Source: Otis tarda
Lineage: Eukaryota; Chordata; Aves; Otidiformes; Otididae
Length of the DNA: 64,000 nucleotides
Direction of reading: 5' to 3'
Assembly: GCA_026413225.1 (NCBI GenBank)
Contig: CM048572.1
Span: 8,618,001 to 8,682,000, forward strand
Shown piece after piece: positions 52,624 through 64,000 of the stretch. Made by a program: the position numbers and the translations under genes. The stretch's first letter is position 1, and each line of letters opens with the position of its first letter. Under the pieces are notes generated by a model that searched no databases, was not told where the DNA came from, and saw only the letters and a program-made list of their open reading frames with translations.

Positions 52624-53504
52624 TGCTCGCTGTGTGGAGGTACAAATAGTGGAGATGTATGAGTAATATTAGAAGTTATGAACTCTGCTGATACCCTGTA
52701 ACAACATTTTTGTAACTCTGTAGCATTGTTGCAGATTTATAGAGGATAAGAAAACAAAAGCAAATGGTTTGAAATGTTTTACACCTCACAAGTACATTGT
52801 ATCGTAAAGCGCAACCCAAATGGAAGCAGCCCCTTAGCGCCCTGATTTGAAGAGGGAGCAGCAGCTGGGAGACGGCAGTGTTGGGAGTTGCTGAAGAGAA
52901 ACAGAACTGTGTGTTCAGTCCTTGCAGGGGAGTGCTGGAAAAGCATGGTGTAAAAATGGTCCTCATCCGAAGGAAAAGGGTTAAGATAACACACCCAAAT
53001 CCAAAACATACTCAACTGATTTGAAAGCAGGAATTTGAAAATGTGCTTTTGTAATAGGAGTCTCTTAGATTTTTCTTTAAACCTTTAAGGCACCCTTGAA
53101 AAATAAATTCTGGAAGAATATAGGATATTGCTAAATGAATTCCCAACTGCAGGGGTGTTCTGCTCCCTGTCTCAACAGCCCTCAGGTTATCTTTGAGGGT
53201 AGTTAAATATATTCTTGTTAAAAAGGACTTAAAGTTGTTTTCCCCTTCAGAAGAATAAGTTGATTTCTCTTTAAAAATCAGCATTTTACTTCTGCATCTA
53301 TTGGTAACACCTGTAGTGGTGACAGAGGTATTTAACCAGAGTTGCTGAGCAGCTGGAAGCAATAGCTTGTGTATGGCATATGGGCTGTTTCTAGCTCTCT
53401 GTTTTTCTTTCTTGGCTTTCTGCTGTTTTTCTTTCTCCTAAAAATTGCAGTGCTACTTTCTTCTGTACCATGTGCTGATCTCACTTAACTGGTTGTTTTG
53501 TTCT

Positions 53505-53525
53505 GTTTGTTTGTTTGTTTTTTTT
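53505..53525. repeat. (GTTT)n simple repeat
   Basis: GTTT units at 53505, 53509, 53513 and 53517 run into a T-tract. Simple repeat, no adjacent retroposon recognised. Confidence 0.8.
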
Positions 53526-56268
53526 AAAAAACTCTATTCCAATAACACTTAAAATTCAGGTCAAACCTTCAAGCTCAGGAGTGCCTGGGGTGGAGCACGT
53601 TCAGTTTTCAATGCCTGATGTAAGAAGAGACTGAATAGACCACACTTAAAACGTAAACTGTTTGTTGATGCAGAGGTGAGTCTGTGAGATTAAATGAGAA
53701 GGATGTAAGCAACGCGGGTAAGAGGTTTTAAAATTCAAGTCTCAACTGCTGCTTTTTCTTGTGCTGCAAAGCTGCCTCCTTTTGCAGAACCTTGGTCCCA
53801 GAGGCTTGGGGATATTCAAAGACTTTGCAGATTTGCTTTTGATACAAAGGGAGGGCTTAGCTGGTAGAGATGGTATGCGTGTTACCAAACAGATGGAGTA
53901 TAGGTAATGTGCCTGTGTGTGTGAGTGCTGGCCTCCACTGGAGGAAAAGGTCTGCTTTATGAGGTCAGTGGTTTTCTTAAAATTCTCTGCTGTTTTATTG
54001 ATGTACGAACATGCAGTGTGGGTAAAATGGCCTTTCTTCTGTGGTTGGAACCTGGTTCTAGTAGGGTTAGTGTTGCTGTTGACTTCAGTGGAGAAACTCC
54101 ATGAATCCCTCAGTTCTGAAGCCAGACACGGGGAGGACAGAGCCTGCATAAACTTTACTGCAGACAGAGCCATTTTTGATGATAACGAAGCTTTTAACTC
54201 CACTTGTCTGCACAGACCTTAGTTTAGAGATAAGTGTTGTCAATAAGGGCGGTTATTAGTACATAATAGAATTTATTGCTGCTTGTCTCTTCTATTTTTA
54301 TAAGAGCTCTTCATCTTGTTACCCAGGCATTCAATGCTATTAGAACAGAGCATGCAAACCCAGAGTAGCTGATATCTTCTGTCCCAGCTTATTTGAAATT
54401 ATACTGAGATGAGGGTTTAGATGATTTGAGGAGATTTATTTATAGATCTTGTGGTGGCAACAGCATACTTTTCAGCAGGATTTAGGATTTTGAAACCCTA
54501 TGGAGTCTTGCTCTTGATTTTGAGAAACACCCATCACTTAGCTGCAGAGACTTGCAAAGGTGAAGCTGGGTGAGCCTGTCCTGTGAAGTTGGTAGCAAAG
54601 CTCCTGATGCCAAATCAGCTCTTTGTATGGTGCAATGTTGGGTGGCGTGTTGGAGTTCGTGACAAGGTATCTTCTTTTCTTTTTGCAAGAATCTTAGAGT
54701 AAAATTTTCTTTCGTTAGCACGTACCTTTGTTTTCCCCTTCCAACTGCTGGTAGAAGTGCATATGCTGCGTTGTGCTGTGATGCCTCTGCTGTATGTTTT
54801 GTCCAGTGGTGGATTGGAGCTGGTAGTGTCTGGATGCAGGAGTAGATAAGCTTGCACCTTTTTTATGTTGACTTTGTGACAGAGATAGAGGTGTGCATAT
54901 CTGCATTGTCTGGCAAGAGCTAAGGTCTAGTCATTGTGCTGAGCTGCTGGTATTGGCTTTGGACTACAAAATGTGGCATGGTACAAAAGACACCTCTTAC
55001 ATCATCAACTGAGTCCAGCTAGCTCTCCTACCTCCAACTTTCCTTTTCTCCATGCTGACCTATTTTTTTTTTTTTAAGACCGCATTACTGATTGCAGTTC
55101 AGTATTTATACTGGTGTAAGATACTGCCTTGGAAACTTGGAAAGCTATAAAAGTAGACATTTAGGCCAGAAGACTGGGGGGGGAAAAATAAGTCTGTCTC
55201 AAATATGATATATTTATGCACTTCACTGATGTATGTTAGCAAGAGAATAAGGTAGAGAAATCTAGTGTCCTATCTAGATTAAGGAGGAAAATGGAAAGTG
55301 CTGTGTGTGTTTACATCCTGAACATAAAACATCACACAGCATTTTCAGAGGTTGTGTGCATACTGAGGGAAAAATACCATGGGAAAAGGCAGTAGCAGAG
55401 CTCAGGATAATCCATTCGCCTTGACCAAAACCTGTGCAAGGCATACGTATGCTCACATACCTGAAGGTTTGGAGGGTGAATTGATCGAGATATCAGAGTG
55501 GCCTCTGAGCACTGTGCTTATCTTGGTGCACTGGAACAATGATATGATACTTACTGAAATTTTAAAGGGAAATATAAATTGTTTAGGACAATCTGAGATG
55601 CCCAGCTATGAATGAACACTTCATATTTGGATTCTGAATCTAGTGGTACAGTGAATTCAGTCCAATTTCAGTAATTAAGCTAATTTTGTCAGGCTTTGTA
55701 CAAGCAGTAGGATATTTTACAAAGTGGGCTTTCCATTCAGGTTTCGTGTGATCAGACTGAAAAATCCTTCAACAGCTTTCTTTCAAGAGATTTATGTCTA
55801 GCCACGTATTTATGAAGCAATCAGGGCTTAACAAGTGTCCAGTTTATCCACAATCTTAGCAAAACAGTTTTGGCTTTTTTTTTTCTTTTTTTTCTCCAAT
55901 CTAACTTGTGAGTTGCAAAAATAGCCAGTGGAGATTGTCAATAGGAAATGTTACCTGCTTTGTTATTTATCACTGTGATTTGACTTCAGGGGTAGAAGTT
56001 TGCATCCTTAAGAGTGCAACTATTTTTCCAGCCTGTGTGCTTAAAGTTTTCCTAAAAAAAAAAAAAAAACACTTACAGGATGTTTTGTTGGTGTATGAGC
56101 CTGGGAATATGTCACCGTTTGCCACCTTCTGTTTTTGCCATTTGGAAAAGCTAATTTTGTTACAGGGTTTGCTTCTAGCAACTTGTAAGCAGTAGCTGCG
56201 GTGAGGTACAGTGGAGGGGGCCCCTTCTGAAGGACTTCTGTGCATCTTGAGAAGGTGGATTGTGTCGT

Positions 56269-56283
56269 CCCCCCCCCCCCCCC
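56269..56283. repeat. Poly-C tract (15 C)
   Basis: A pure run of 15 cytosines, preceded by GTCGT. The length may be variable or miscalled. Confidence 0.9.
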
Positions 56284-59200
56284 GTTTTCATTACTGCTTG
56301 TCTTTGCTTGGGGAAATTGTCCTACCCAGTAACAAGTTCCACTTTCTTTTTCTGAGGGCATCTTCTATACTTTGAAATGAGTTTCTAAAAGCCCCTGATT
56401 ATTTCCTAGTTAAGGGCCCAGAGCTGTAATCACTCAAACTCATTTCCCTGATTTAATGAGCAGTGCAAATCACTGACAGTTTCAGACACTGCCAACTTCT
56501 GAAACACAACTAAACACTAAATCCTCCGTCAGCTTGGAATAACTCTGAAACACTGAAATTATTAGTGTGACCTGATGTATGGGAGGAGATGACCGAGCAG
56601 ATAATTAGATTGGACTGAGGCTGAACCTGGGGGTCCTATATGAGCAGGAAACCGAAGGAGTTAGATATGTCTACTGTGCGAGGTTTGAGAGGTTAATGCT
56701 TTATTTTTTTTTTTCAGTGGGAGGCAGAAGGGTTTGTCTCCAGGGCATATATTTTCCTTCTAACCAAAACCTGATCATGTGGATGGCAGAACCATTTGTA
56801 TTGCTGATGGCAATCCGCCTAGGAGGGATGAGGCATGGGTGGAATCCATTTGGGGTGAGGGTTGTAAGGAGTTTGAAATACTTGGAATTTTATTTGTAAC
56901 TTTCTTGAGTAAAGTGACCTAAAAATAGGATTGGGCTGTATTCAAAACAAATATGAACATAGGACTTGCCTGTCTACCACTTTAATATGTGACAACCAGA
57001 AGTTAGAATATCTGAAATGGATGAATGAAATGTTAATATCTGTTTTGGTGTTGGATATCAGGGGACTGAATGCAGATTTTAAATACTGTAACTGAGAATT
57101 GGCAAGGTAAATCTGAAGTAATACATGCAACTATGCAGCCCTCAGTATCATCTTAGTTTAACAGTTAAGCTCTGGTCATTAGTGATTAAGATTAAGCAGC
57201 TAATATATCTCTGCTGGGAGATGTGTTTGAGAACATGTGAATGCTTAATGCATTCAAACTTGCACCCAGATCTCGTGGCTCACTTCTATTGATGTTACTC
57301 ATTAACGTGACCTTGGATGCCGAAATAACAATCCTTAGAAAAGCTAATGCTTTTGTATAATGTGATTGAAATATAAATGAGCGTTTCATAATCATTGTAC
57401 TTTTCTCCTCTTAGCTGTATTTTGGGAGTGGATTATTGTCCTGTGCCAGCATGTTCAGACACTACCTCTTTTAAGATGGAGTTAAAAAGGAGGTGGTAAA
57501 TAGGTCATTCCAGTAATTCCAGTATGTTTTTATTTCTATGGGTTAGATTCAGTTGATAACCGATTGAAGTAATTCTTAACCTACGAGATGATGTTAGATG
57601 ACAGACTGTGGCATCTGGAAGACAGTTACTGAAGATAACTTTGGACCTTTTTGTTCTTATACTGCAGTTCTTCTTGGCTCTTTTGACCAAATGAATGTCT
57701 GCCAGATGGAAAGGTTGTTAGTGAAATGATCCCATTATAATTCTTGATTTCTGGATTAGTCTTTAACTCATTAAATAATCTAAAATGTCTGAATGACATG
57801 TAGGAAATCATCTGTATCAAGAGGCTGTGCACTGTAACAAACAAAAATGAATAGACATACATTTTAAGACCTACTTTTATCACTGTTTCAAAAGAAGATC
57901 TTTAGAACTATGGGGCAAAATGATGACATAGAGCTAATTAATTCTAGTGAGACTTATTTTCTGTATTTTTTAATTAGGATATTAATAAGTTCAGAAGTGC
58001 TATAGATTTAGATGGTTTTGGATTGGGATCATCTGTTCCTGAAATTTCCAGCACTGGTTGTTAGGCATTCTCTTTGAATGCAAGTCTTTGCGAAGTTGCA
58101 GAGAATTGTGCTTGCTGTGGAGTAGGCAAGCTGGTGAGACCGTTCAGCTGGGCTGCAGGGGCTGGTGAGGTAAATAACTTCAAAAGCCTGGATAAAGAGG
58201 CAGAAAAATTCGCAAGACTGCAGTTTAAACTTACTGTTTAAGTTGCAGTAGTGCTCTGAGACTTGTATCTGGGACAGATCTTCATTCTCTACTTGGTGCT
58301 GTTTAGGCACAAATGAAGACATGGACCTTGACCTAAAAAGTTCATAAAAATGATTTGTCTGCATATTGTCCAGATTATATTTAGCATTTCCTGGGCATGT
58401 GCAAACAATAAGTCTTGGCTTGAGCAGCTTCCAACCTAAGGCTTTGCAAGCAAACAGAGGCTAGCGTGAGTGAGCCCTGTATATATGAATTAGCAAAACT
58501 CACTGTAACTCTCAGCCTGTCAGCGAAGGGATTTTAAGGTCATTCTCAAATTGCTGCCCAGGCCTGTATAATAACCCATACAATGCAGTTTTGGAATTCT
58601 GGTGGTACTCTTCACAGCTCAGATTTTTATTGCCTTCCTGATGTGCCTGGTGCAGGGTGGTCCCTTCAGAATCCTGGTGGTGGGCTATCACAGTTAAATT
58701 TTATCATATTTCTCCTGGGCTATATTGTTGTACTACTGTCTTTAGTGGAAACGGGGATGCTATCGCTCTGCTGCTGAAAATTATTCCTTAAAGGCGGTTG
58801 GATTTAGGCTGTCTTGTTGCAGTACCTCAGAATGATGTACCAACAGCTGTATTCCTGCTGCTTGTTCATAGGTGAGGGCAGAGGGGGAAATATGGAGGAT
58901 GTCCTGTTCAGAGCTATGCCACTGAATGGTTGCAGAAGTATTAACTGAGAATACTCTAACCAGTGCTGCTGCAGTTTGGAGAATGAGCTTAAAAAAACCC
59001 CATTTTATCATCTAACCCAAGTCCAACATTTTCTTGTAGGTTGCTGTGAAGAGTGGAGCAGACATGACTCTTTCATTGGGGACAGCGGGTCCATCTGCGC
59101 TAGATCTTCATAACACTCTAACACTTATTTTTCCCTAAACGAAGTGCAGATGGTACATGCCAGCACCAAGCTTGGCATCACAACACACTGAGTATAAGGG

Positions 59201-61044
59201 AGAATATAAACCAGCACTGGAAGTAGTTGTGGAAACAGGAATCGTACAGTGCCTGAGCAGTTGCCTGTTAAGCCTGGTCATCCTCCCAGCTGAAAAGCAT
59301 TAGAGCCACCACTGGAATGGAGTTAGCATGGAAGTGTTGATTTTGCTCTCTTTAGGTCTCAGCATCATGTGTATTTTGTCATTTTTTTTTAACCAGATTT
59401 TTATTTGGAACCTGTATATAAGAACACTTTAATAAATTGCTCTTGTTCCTACCATACAATTTTTTTTTTTCAAGCTACATTACCAGGTTCCATCTGAAAG
59501 AGGGTCCTGGGGGAAGACAGGTAGTAAAGGATACTGTAGATGCCGAAAGATAATTGGAGCTGGCTGATTTCAGGTATGAGTAGAGTGTGTTTAGTTAGTT
59601 ACAGCTTCTTGCCCTTCTTGTGACACCTCTGAATGGGGGTTTTGGTTTTCTAACATTTAAGCCAACAATTAGATGTCAAAATTTGCTTGTAGGAGTAAAG
59701 CTTCTTTCTAAGAGAAGGCGAGTTAAAGTGCAGCAGTGGCGACTTACACGGGAGGTGAAACATTTCAATGTGCGTCTGGGCAGCTTCGGCTGAGGACAGC
59801 TGTGCATCGCCTCGCTAGGGCCGTTTCACAGGACTTGTGGGACACAGCCGGGTGCTCTGAATCCACACTCTTTTGCTGTTTGTGTGATCATCCATGCAGT
59901 AGAGAGATGAGTATAAAGAGAAGCAGTGGTGGCTTCCTGAATCCACAGAGCCTTGGACAGCTCAGAGAGAAGCCATCTTCAGCCCACCTTAATCTTTCTT
60001 GGGATTGCTGCTCTCCATGCTGGAAAGACACCCACAGGCATTCAGGGGCAGCAAGTGCAACAGCTGTGTTGCCACAGAAGGTTGCCTTTCACAGCTTGCC
60101 ACCAGCTGCTTGTTACTGTCTCTTGTAGGACCAGCCTGTGCTACAGTTCCCTGTCTTGGTTTAGCAAATAAGCAGCCTTACCAGGGACCAACACGGCCAA
60201 ATCCAGAGGGTGTATGTCCTAGCTCTTATTTAAGTAGGAGGAACAGGTAGAGACTGAAGGAGCTGATCATGTAAATGAAAATTACCATCTGCTTCTTAGT
60301 GGGCTGGGAGGTTAGAGGGTGGAGGGAGTTGTGAGGAAAAACCACTTCAGGGAAGAGAAGTGAAAAATGAAAGAGTGGGAAAGAAAGAAAAGCAAAGGTC
60401 AGGAGCAGTGATAGTCCTGAAGGTGTACGTATGGCTGTTACTGAATGAATGGTAAGGTACTGAACAAATAGTAATTAAAATCCTAGCTACTATGTAAATG
60501 CCACATTATAGCTGTGATCTTTTTGCAGACTTTCCTTTGATGTGAGTGGGAGTCTGTATGCTACCCTTGGGAATGCTTAAGCCTAAATATATGCTCAAAA
60601 ACCGTAGAGATTCAGTCGTCTTCCTGGCACGAGTTGATGTCCCTTTGACATGTACCAGCAGCACCCTGAGCTTTCTGTGAGGATGGGGTTAACTGTTCAG
60701 TGTTTCCAGTGTTATAATTTTACTCTTTTCCTGCAGATGAGGGTGTTCCACTGATACCCTCCAGCACAACAGCTCCAATTTGTCTGCATTTATAACCTGA
60801 TCCAGAACTGAGCATTTCAGTTTCTGATGAAGAATGTGTTCATGAAACTCTGTGGGGGAAATAATACTCTCACGTGGGCAGGGAACATTTAACTCTCTTG
60901 TTAGGAGAATAACTGCAGCCTCCTTAGGTAGATGCAGTTGGTAGGGTGCTACGTTCATCCTTAGGTGTACATGGAGGATAGGGTACAGTGGGCTGGGGGA
61001 AAAGCTATTGACAACTTATTTGCTGAACACATCTCTATAGTTCT

Positions 61045-61105
61045 GTTTCTATAGCAACCCTAATGTGAAATGTGTTGCTAGAAAAACATTAGTTACTATA
61101 GAAAC
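61045..61105. promoter_or_regulatory. Cluster of RFX X-box matches
   Basis: Two exact matches to GTHNYYATRRNAAC: GTTTCTATAGCAAC at 61045-61058 and GTTACTATAGAAAC at 61092-61105. The two are reverse complements of each other at 13 of 14 positions. A third, degenerate copy GTTGCTAGAAAAAC lies between them at 61074-61087. RFX proteins bind such imperfect palindromes. Whether this is an enhancer is unknown. Confidence 0.45.
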
Positions 61106-62507
61106 AACTTTCCTGTAAGTGAAAAGTTTACTTTGTAACACATGATACCTAATATTAGGGGTTTTTTTAAGTTAAACCACCCACATGTGTGTTGAAATCA
61201 ATAAACAGATCATTGTGCTCAAGATCGTATAGCTGGAAATGTACAGAAATTGCATGTCTTCCACTGAAACCATCTACTGTGCATTGACATCAGACTGACT
61301 TCTGAGTAGTGGCTAAGACAATAGAAATGTTCTGTTATGCATGATGGAAGGGACTCTTGAAACAGTTTTATCTGAAATTTTGTTTGAGACTTAATTCTGT
61401 GGTAAATCAGTCAATTTTGAGTTTTTGTGGATTGAATATTTTACTGTTAAAAACACACAAATACTAACTTGAGTTGCTAGGCTGTATCATTTAAACTTAC
61501 TCTAATGGCCATTGGGACTTAAAAATTGGGGGAAGGTTTTGATTGACTTTTTTTAAGGTCACTTGCAAGAATGACATTTCTGAAAGCAAGGCTTGAATCT
61601 GGTTCTTCATGTTCTTCTCTGCTGTGTTGTTCAATAGTGCTTCTTTCAACCCTAAAGCACTTGCAGTATGGGTAATGGATATTGACCAGTGCATGACTTG
61701 AGGAGAGCGGAAAGCACCTCAGCGATATTGTTGGGCTCTTTGCCTCTGCTTTGAGATCTCTCCAACATGCTTTTGCTGTTAAAGCCTGGTCTATGCTTTC
61801 TGGTCTGCTAGCACAGGAGTTAGTCTACCAGCCTTAGAAGCACCACTCTGGCAGTGAAAATAGCAGAGATGTAGCAACCCTGGCAGACAAATCCTTTTGG
61901 TAACACTCAAAGGACTAAAGTCAGCTCTTTTGCCAGCTAAGCTGAGCTTCTCAAAGGAGGGTCTGCTGGTCGAGTGATGGCATCAGACCCACTTAGGTTT
62001 GAAGAAGGCCATCATTGTCACGGAAGCTTATTTTCTGAGTAATGCATTCACTTCCTTTGCTAGGCAGTTTATTGTGTTATAAAGTGCCGACAGCAAAGCA
62101 CAATGGTGGAGTTTTAAATGTCACCAAGGTAATGATCATCAGCCACCTCGTTACAATTTCATATCTAGATCTATCTCTTCTCTTGCAATTATGAGACTTC
62201 CTTGTTCAAAAATGATACAGAGTTTAAGGCTGTTTCCGAGCTGGAGAAGATTCTTCTGGTGTTATTCACTTTGCTGTCTATATTGGGCCAGTACTGCTGA
62301 GTTACACTGGTATGAAACTGCTGCAAGGTCACTAGTGCTTGGGGGGGATTTAATGTAAAGGATTTCCTCTCTCTTGTGGTTTTAATTGCTGGCAGGTTTT
62401 GAGTGCTGCATTACAAGAGTAGATGACAGAGCTATAGTAATGGATTAGCAATCGTAAAAGAACAATTTGCTATCGCTTCTGCACTTACAGCCCTGCCTTA
62501 GTGAATC

Positions 62508-62690
62508 ACTGTGCTTTACAAAGCATTCCCACACCTCCTCCTGTGAAATAAGTGCTGTTAAATATTGTTGTCATTTTATGGTTGAGTACATAGAGCTACA
62601 GGTATAGGAATCTGTTGTAAGCACTATGTACACCTTGCTTGGAGAGTCTGAGAAGGACTTGAATTCTACGGATTTCATAGATGGCAAGTA
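62508..62690 (-). repeat. Ancient MIR-type SINE, antisense
   Basis: The plus strand reads GTGCTTTACAAAGCATT, then CACACCTCCTCCTGTGAAAT, TTGTCATTTTATGGTTGAG and later AGTCTGAGAAGGACTTGAATTC. This follows the reverse complement of MIR: GCGCTTTACA, CCTCACAACAACCCT, CCCATTTTACAGATGAGG, then GCAGAGCTGGGATTTGAACCC. It is highly diverged, consistent with age. Confidence 0.5.
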
Positions 62691-64000
62691 GAGTGTGAGG
62701 AAGTCTGTCACCTTTTCTCTATAAACTAGCTAAAATATGGAAAAGCTTTTAAATTCTGTTAATTATATTTTTCAGTTCCTGGTAAAGTGTTCTACAAAAT
62801 AACTTTGGTTCAGAAATTTCTCAACGCTTGTTCCAAGTTTGTCACCCGATTTCTAGCCTAGAGGCTTTCCCTGTAGGGAGGGGATACTTGAAGGCCATGC
62901 ACTGCCTGGCTGGAGGGTAGAGTTGTTCCTGGAATAGTGGTGGATAAACCAGTTAACATGTACTGTTTTAAAGCAATTGCACAGAATGTGTAAAGATTCA
63001 GATGTCACAAGAATGGAGGGATGTGGCACGCGTGCACAAGTGCAAAAGGAAGCTCTCTGCATGTCTATATTGCCTTCCTGAGAGGCAGAAGTGTCCCCTT
63101 GTTCATAGCCTGGACATGCTGACTGCTCTGAAAATAGTCTGCTCTGTGTCCTTCTGTGTGACGGAGTGGCAAACGTGTGACTCCAGCAACACAGGGTCAC
63201 CGTGCTCCTCTCGTGTAGGGCGAAATTCTGTGATTAACTGTATATTGGCCGTGAGGTTGGAGGGAAGTTGCAAAACTTGATCCTTGACTGAACAGAACTT
63301 CAAAAGACAAAGGGAGCAGTTAAATTAATCCCTGGTGTAGGGATGCATTTGTTACCTCCTGGGGCTGGGAAAGGCAGGGTGCAAAGGCAGCTTCAGTGGG
63401 CAGAAGAGACCAGTCCTGGAAGGCATGGCAGAAAGAAAAAAAGTTGGGAGATATTGCTCCAGAAATACTGTTTCTTGAACAAGTGCTTTTTACGAAGATT
63501 AGTACCTTCTCATGATGTGCTGCTAGGTGTCTTTGTATACAGAGTCCAAGATTGTCTTACGTGTTTGAATGGAGGAAACAAATGGCATCTCCTGTGAGGT
63601 TTCAGGATGATTGTTTTCAAGCCTTTTAAAATCAGGTGACTTATACATGCTGTGTGGTTTAGGCCATTTTGAACTGTTACATTTAGGAACTTGTGAAAAG
63701 TTGGAGTTTATATAATTCAACCAGCCTGATATTTTTAACTTAAATGCTGCAATTGCGAAACTTCAGGGCTGCTTTTTGGTTTTTAGCTCTTCCACGTATG
63801 TGCTAGCTCTGTTTAATCACTGTATTTTACGTTGTCTCGTCCCCTGCAAATAGATCTCTTGCAAAGTCTTTTTGACTTTCCAAGCCTGAGGGGGGTAGGG
63901 TGGACCTGGCGTGAATCTGGACTGGAGCAGTGCTGAGAGGAACAAGGTTTGTGTGTCCTTGTCAGACTGACAAGCGGATTAGGCAGCCTTCCTCTAAGGA

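Larger units (their letters stand above)
38871..64000. other. Gene-free flank of KCNG1 (about 25 kb)
   Basis: No exon of a known gene recognised on either strand. The longest open frames (for example 59736-60128, 47679-48134, 53742-54203, 39383-39922) give translations without domains, codon-usage pattern or flanking splice logic. By synteny NFATC2 is expected beyond the right edge. Recognisable items (simple repeats, an old SINE, hairpins, motif clusters) are listed separately. The stretch at about 40.5-41.3 kb is notably AT-rich and complex enough to be a conserved non-coding candidate. Confidence 0.5.

Noticed and set aside
59736-60128. 130-codon plus-strand frame
   Set aside because: No domain, no homology I recognise, no splice or promoter context.
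38871-64000. Exons of NFATC2 or another gene in the right flank
   Set aside because: Synteny predicts NFATC2 further out, but no Rel-homology or other known exon was recognised in any frame.

Overview
The window is vertebrate nuclear DNA, almost certainly from a bird. It has spliced genes with GT-AG introns, CpG-island promoters in AT-richer DNA, CR1 LINE fragments as the main repeat, and no Alu/L1/B-type repeats. Gene order is DPM1 (-), MOCS3 (+), KCNG1 (-), the order I know from human 20q13.13 and its avian counterpart (chicken chromosome 20). Species cannot be fixed by eye; chicken or another galliform fits.

Layout. 1-1258: the first two coding exons of DPM1 on the minus strand, the rest of the gene lying off the left edge. 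1259-1404: a 146-bp head-to-head promoter. 1405-2811: MOCS3, complete and intronless on the plus strand. 2812 to about 20.7 kb: convergent intergenic DNA without recognisable genes, containing one small, very CpG-dense island near 15.2 kb. 21854-23882: the two coding exons of KCNG1 (minus). 23.9-29.2 kb: its long 5' intron. 29.24-30.5 kb: a strong CpG island that is the likely KCNG1 promoter and non-coding first exon. 30.7-38.9 kb: a cluster of CR1-superfamily LINE fossils. 38.9-64 kb: gene-free DNA in which I recognise only an old MIR-type SINE, simple repeats and candidate regulatory motifs. It is probably part of the interval upstream of KCNG1 toward NFATC2, a placement inferred from synteny only.

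Function. The three genes are unrelated. DPM1 makes dolichol-phosphate-mannose at the ER. MOCS3 activates and sulfurates MOCS2A (molybdenum cofactor) and URM1 (tRNA thiolation). KCNG1 is the silent Kv6.1 potassium-channel subunit. DPM1 and MOCS3 are linked through their shared promoter.

I found no convincing new gene system. The best leads are non-coding: matching ATGGCGGC elements on both start codons of the divergent pair, an inverted repeat with paired CRE-like sites in DPM1 intron 1, the orphan CpG micro-island with a CTCF-like core, and a cluster of RFX X-box matches at 61.0-61.1 kb. Repeat calls come from memory of consensus sequences and their edges are approximate.
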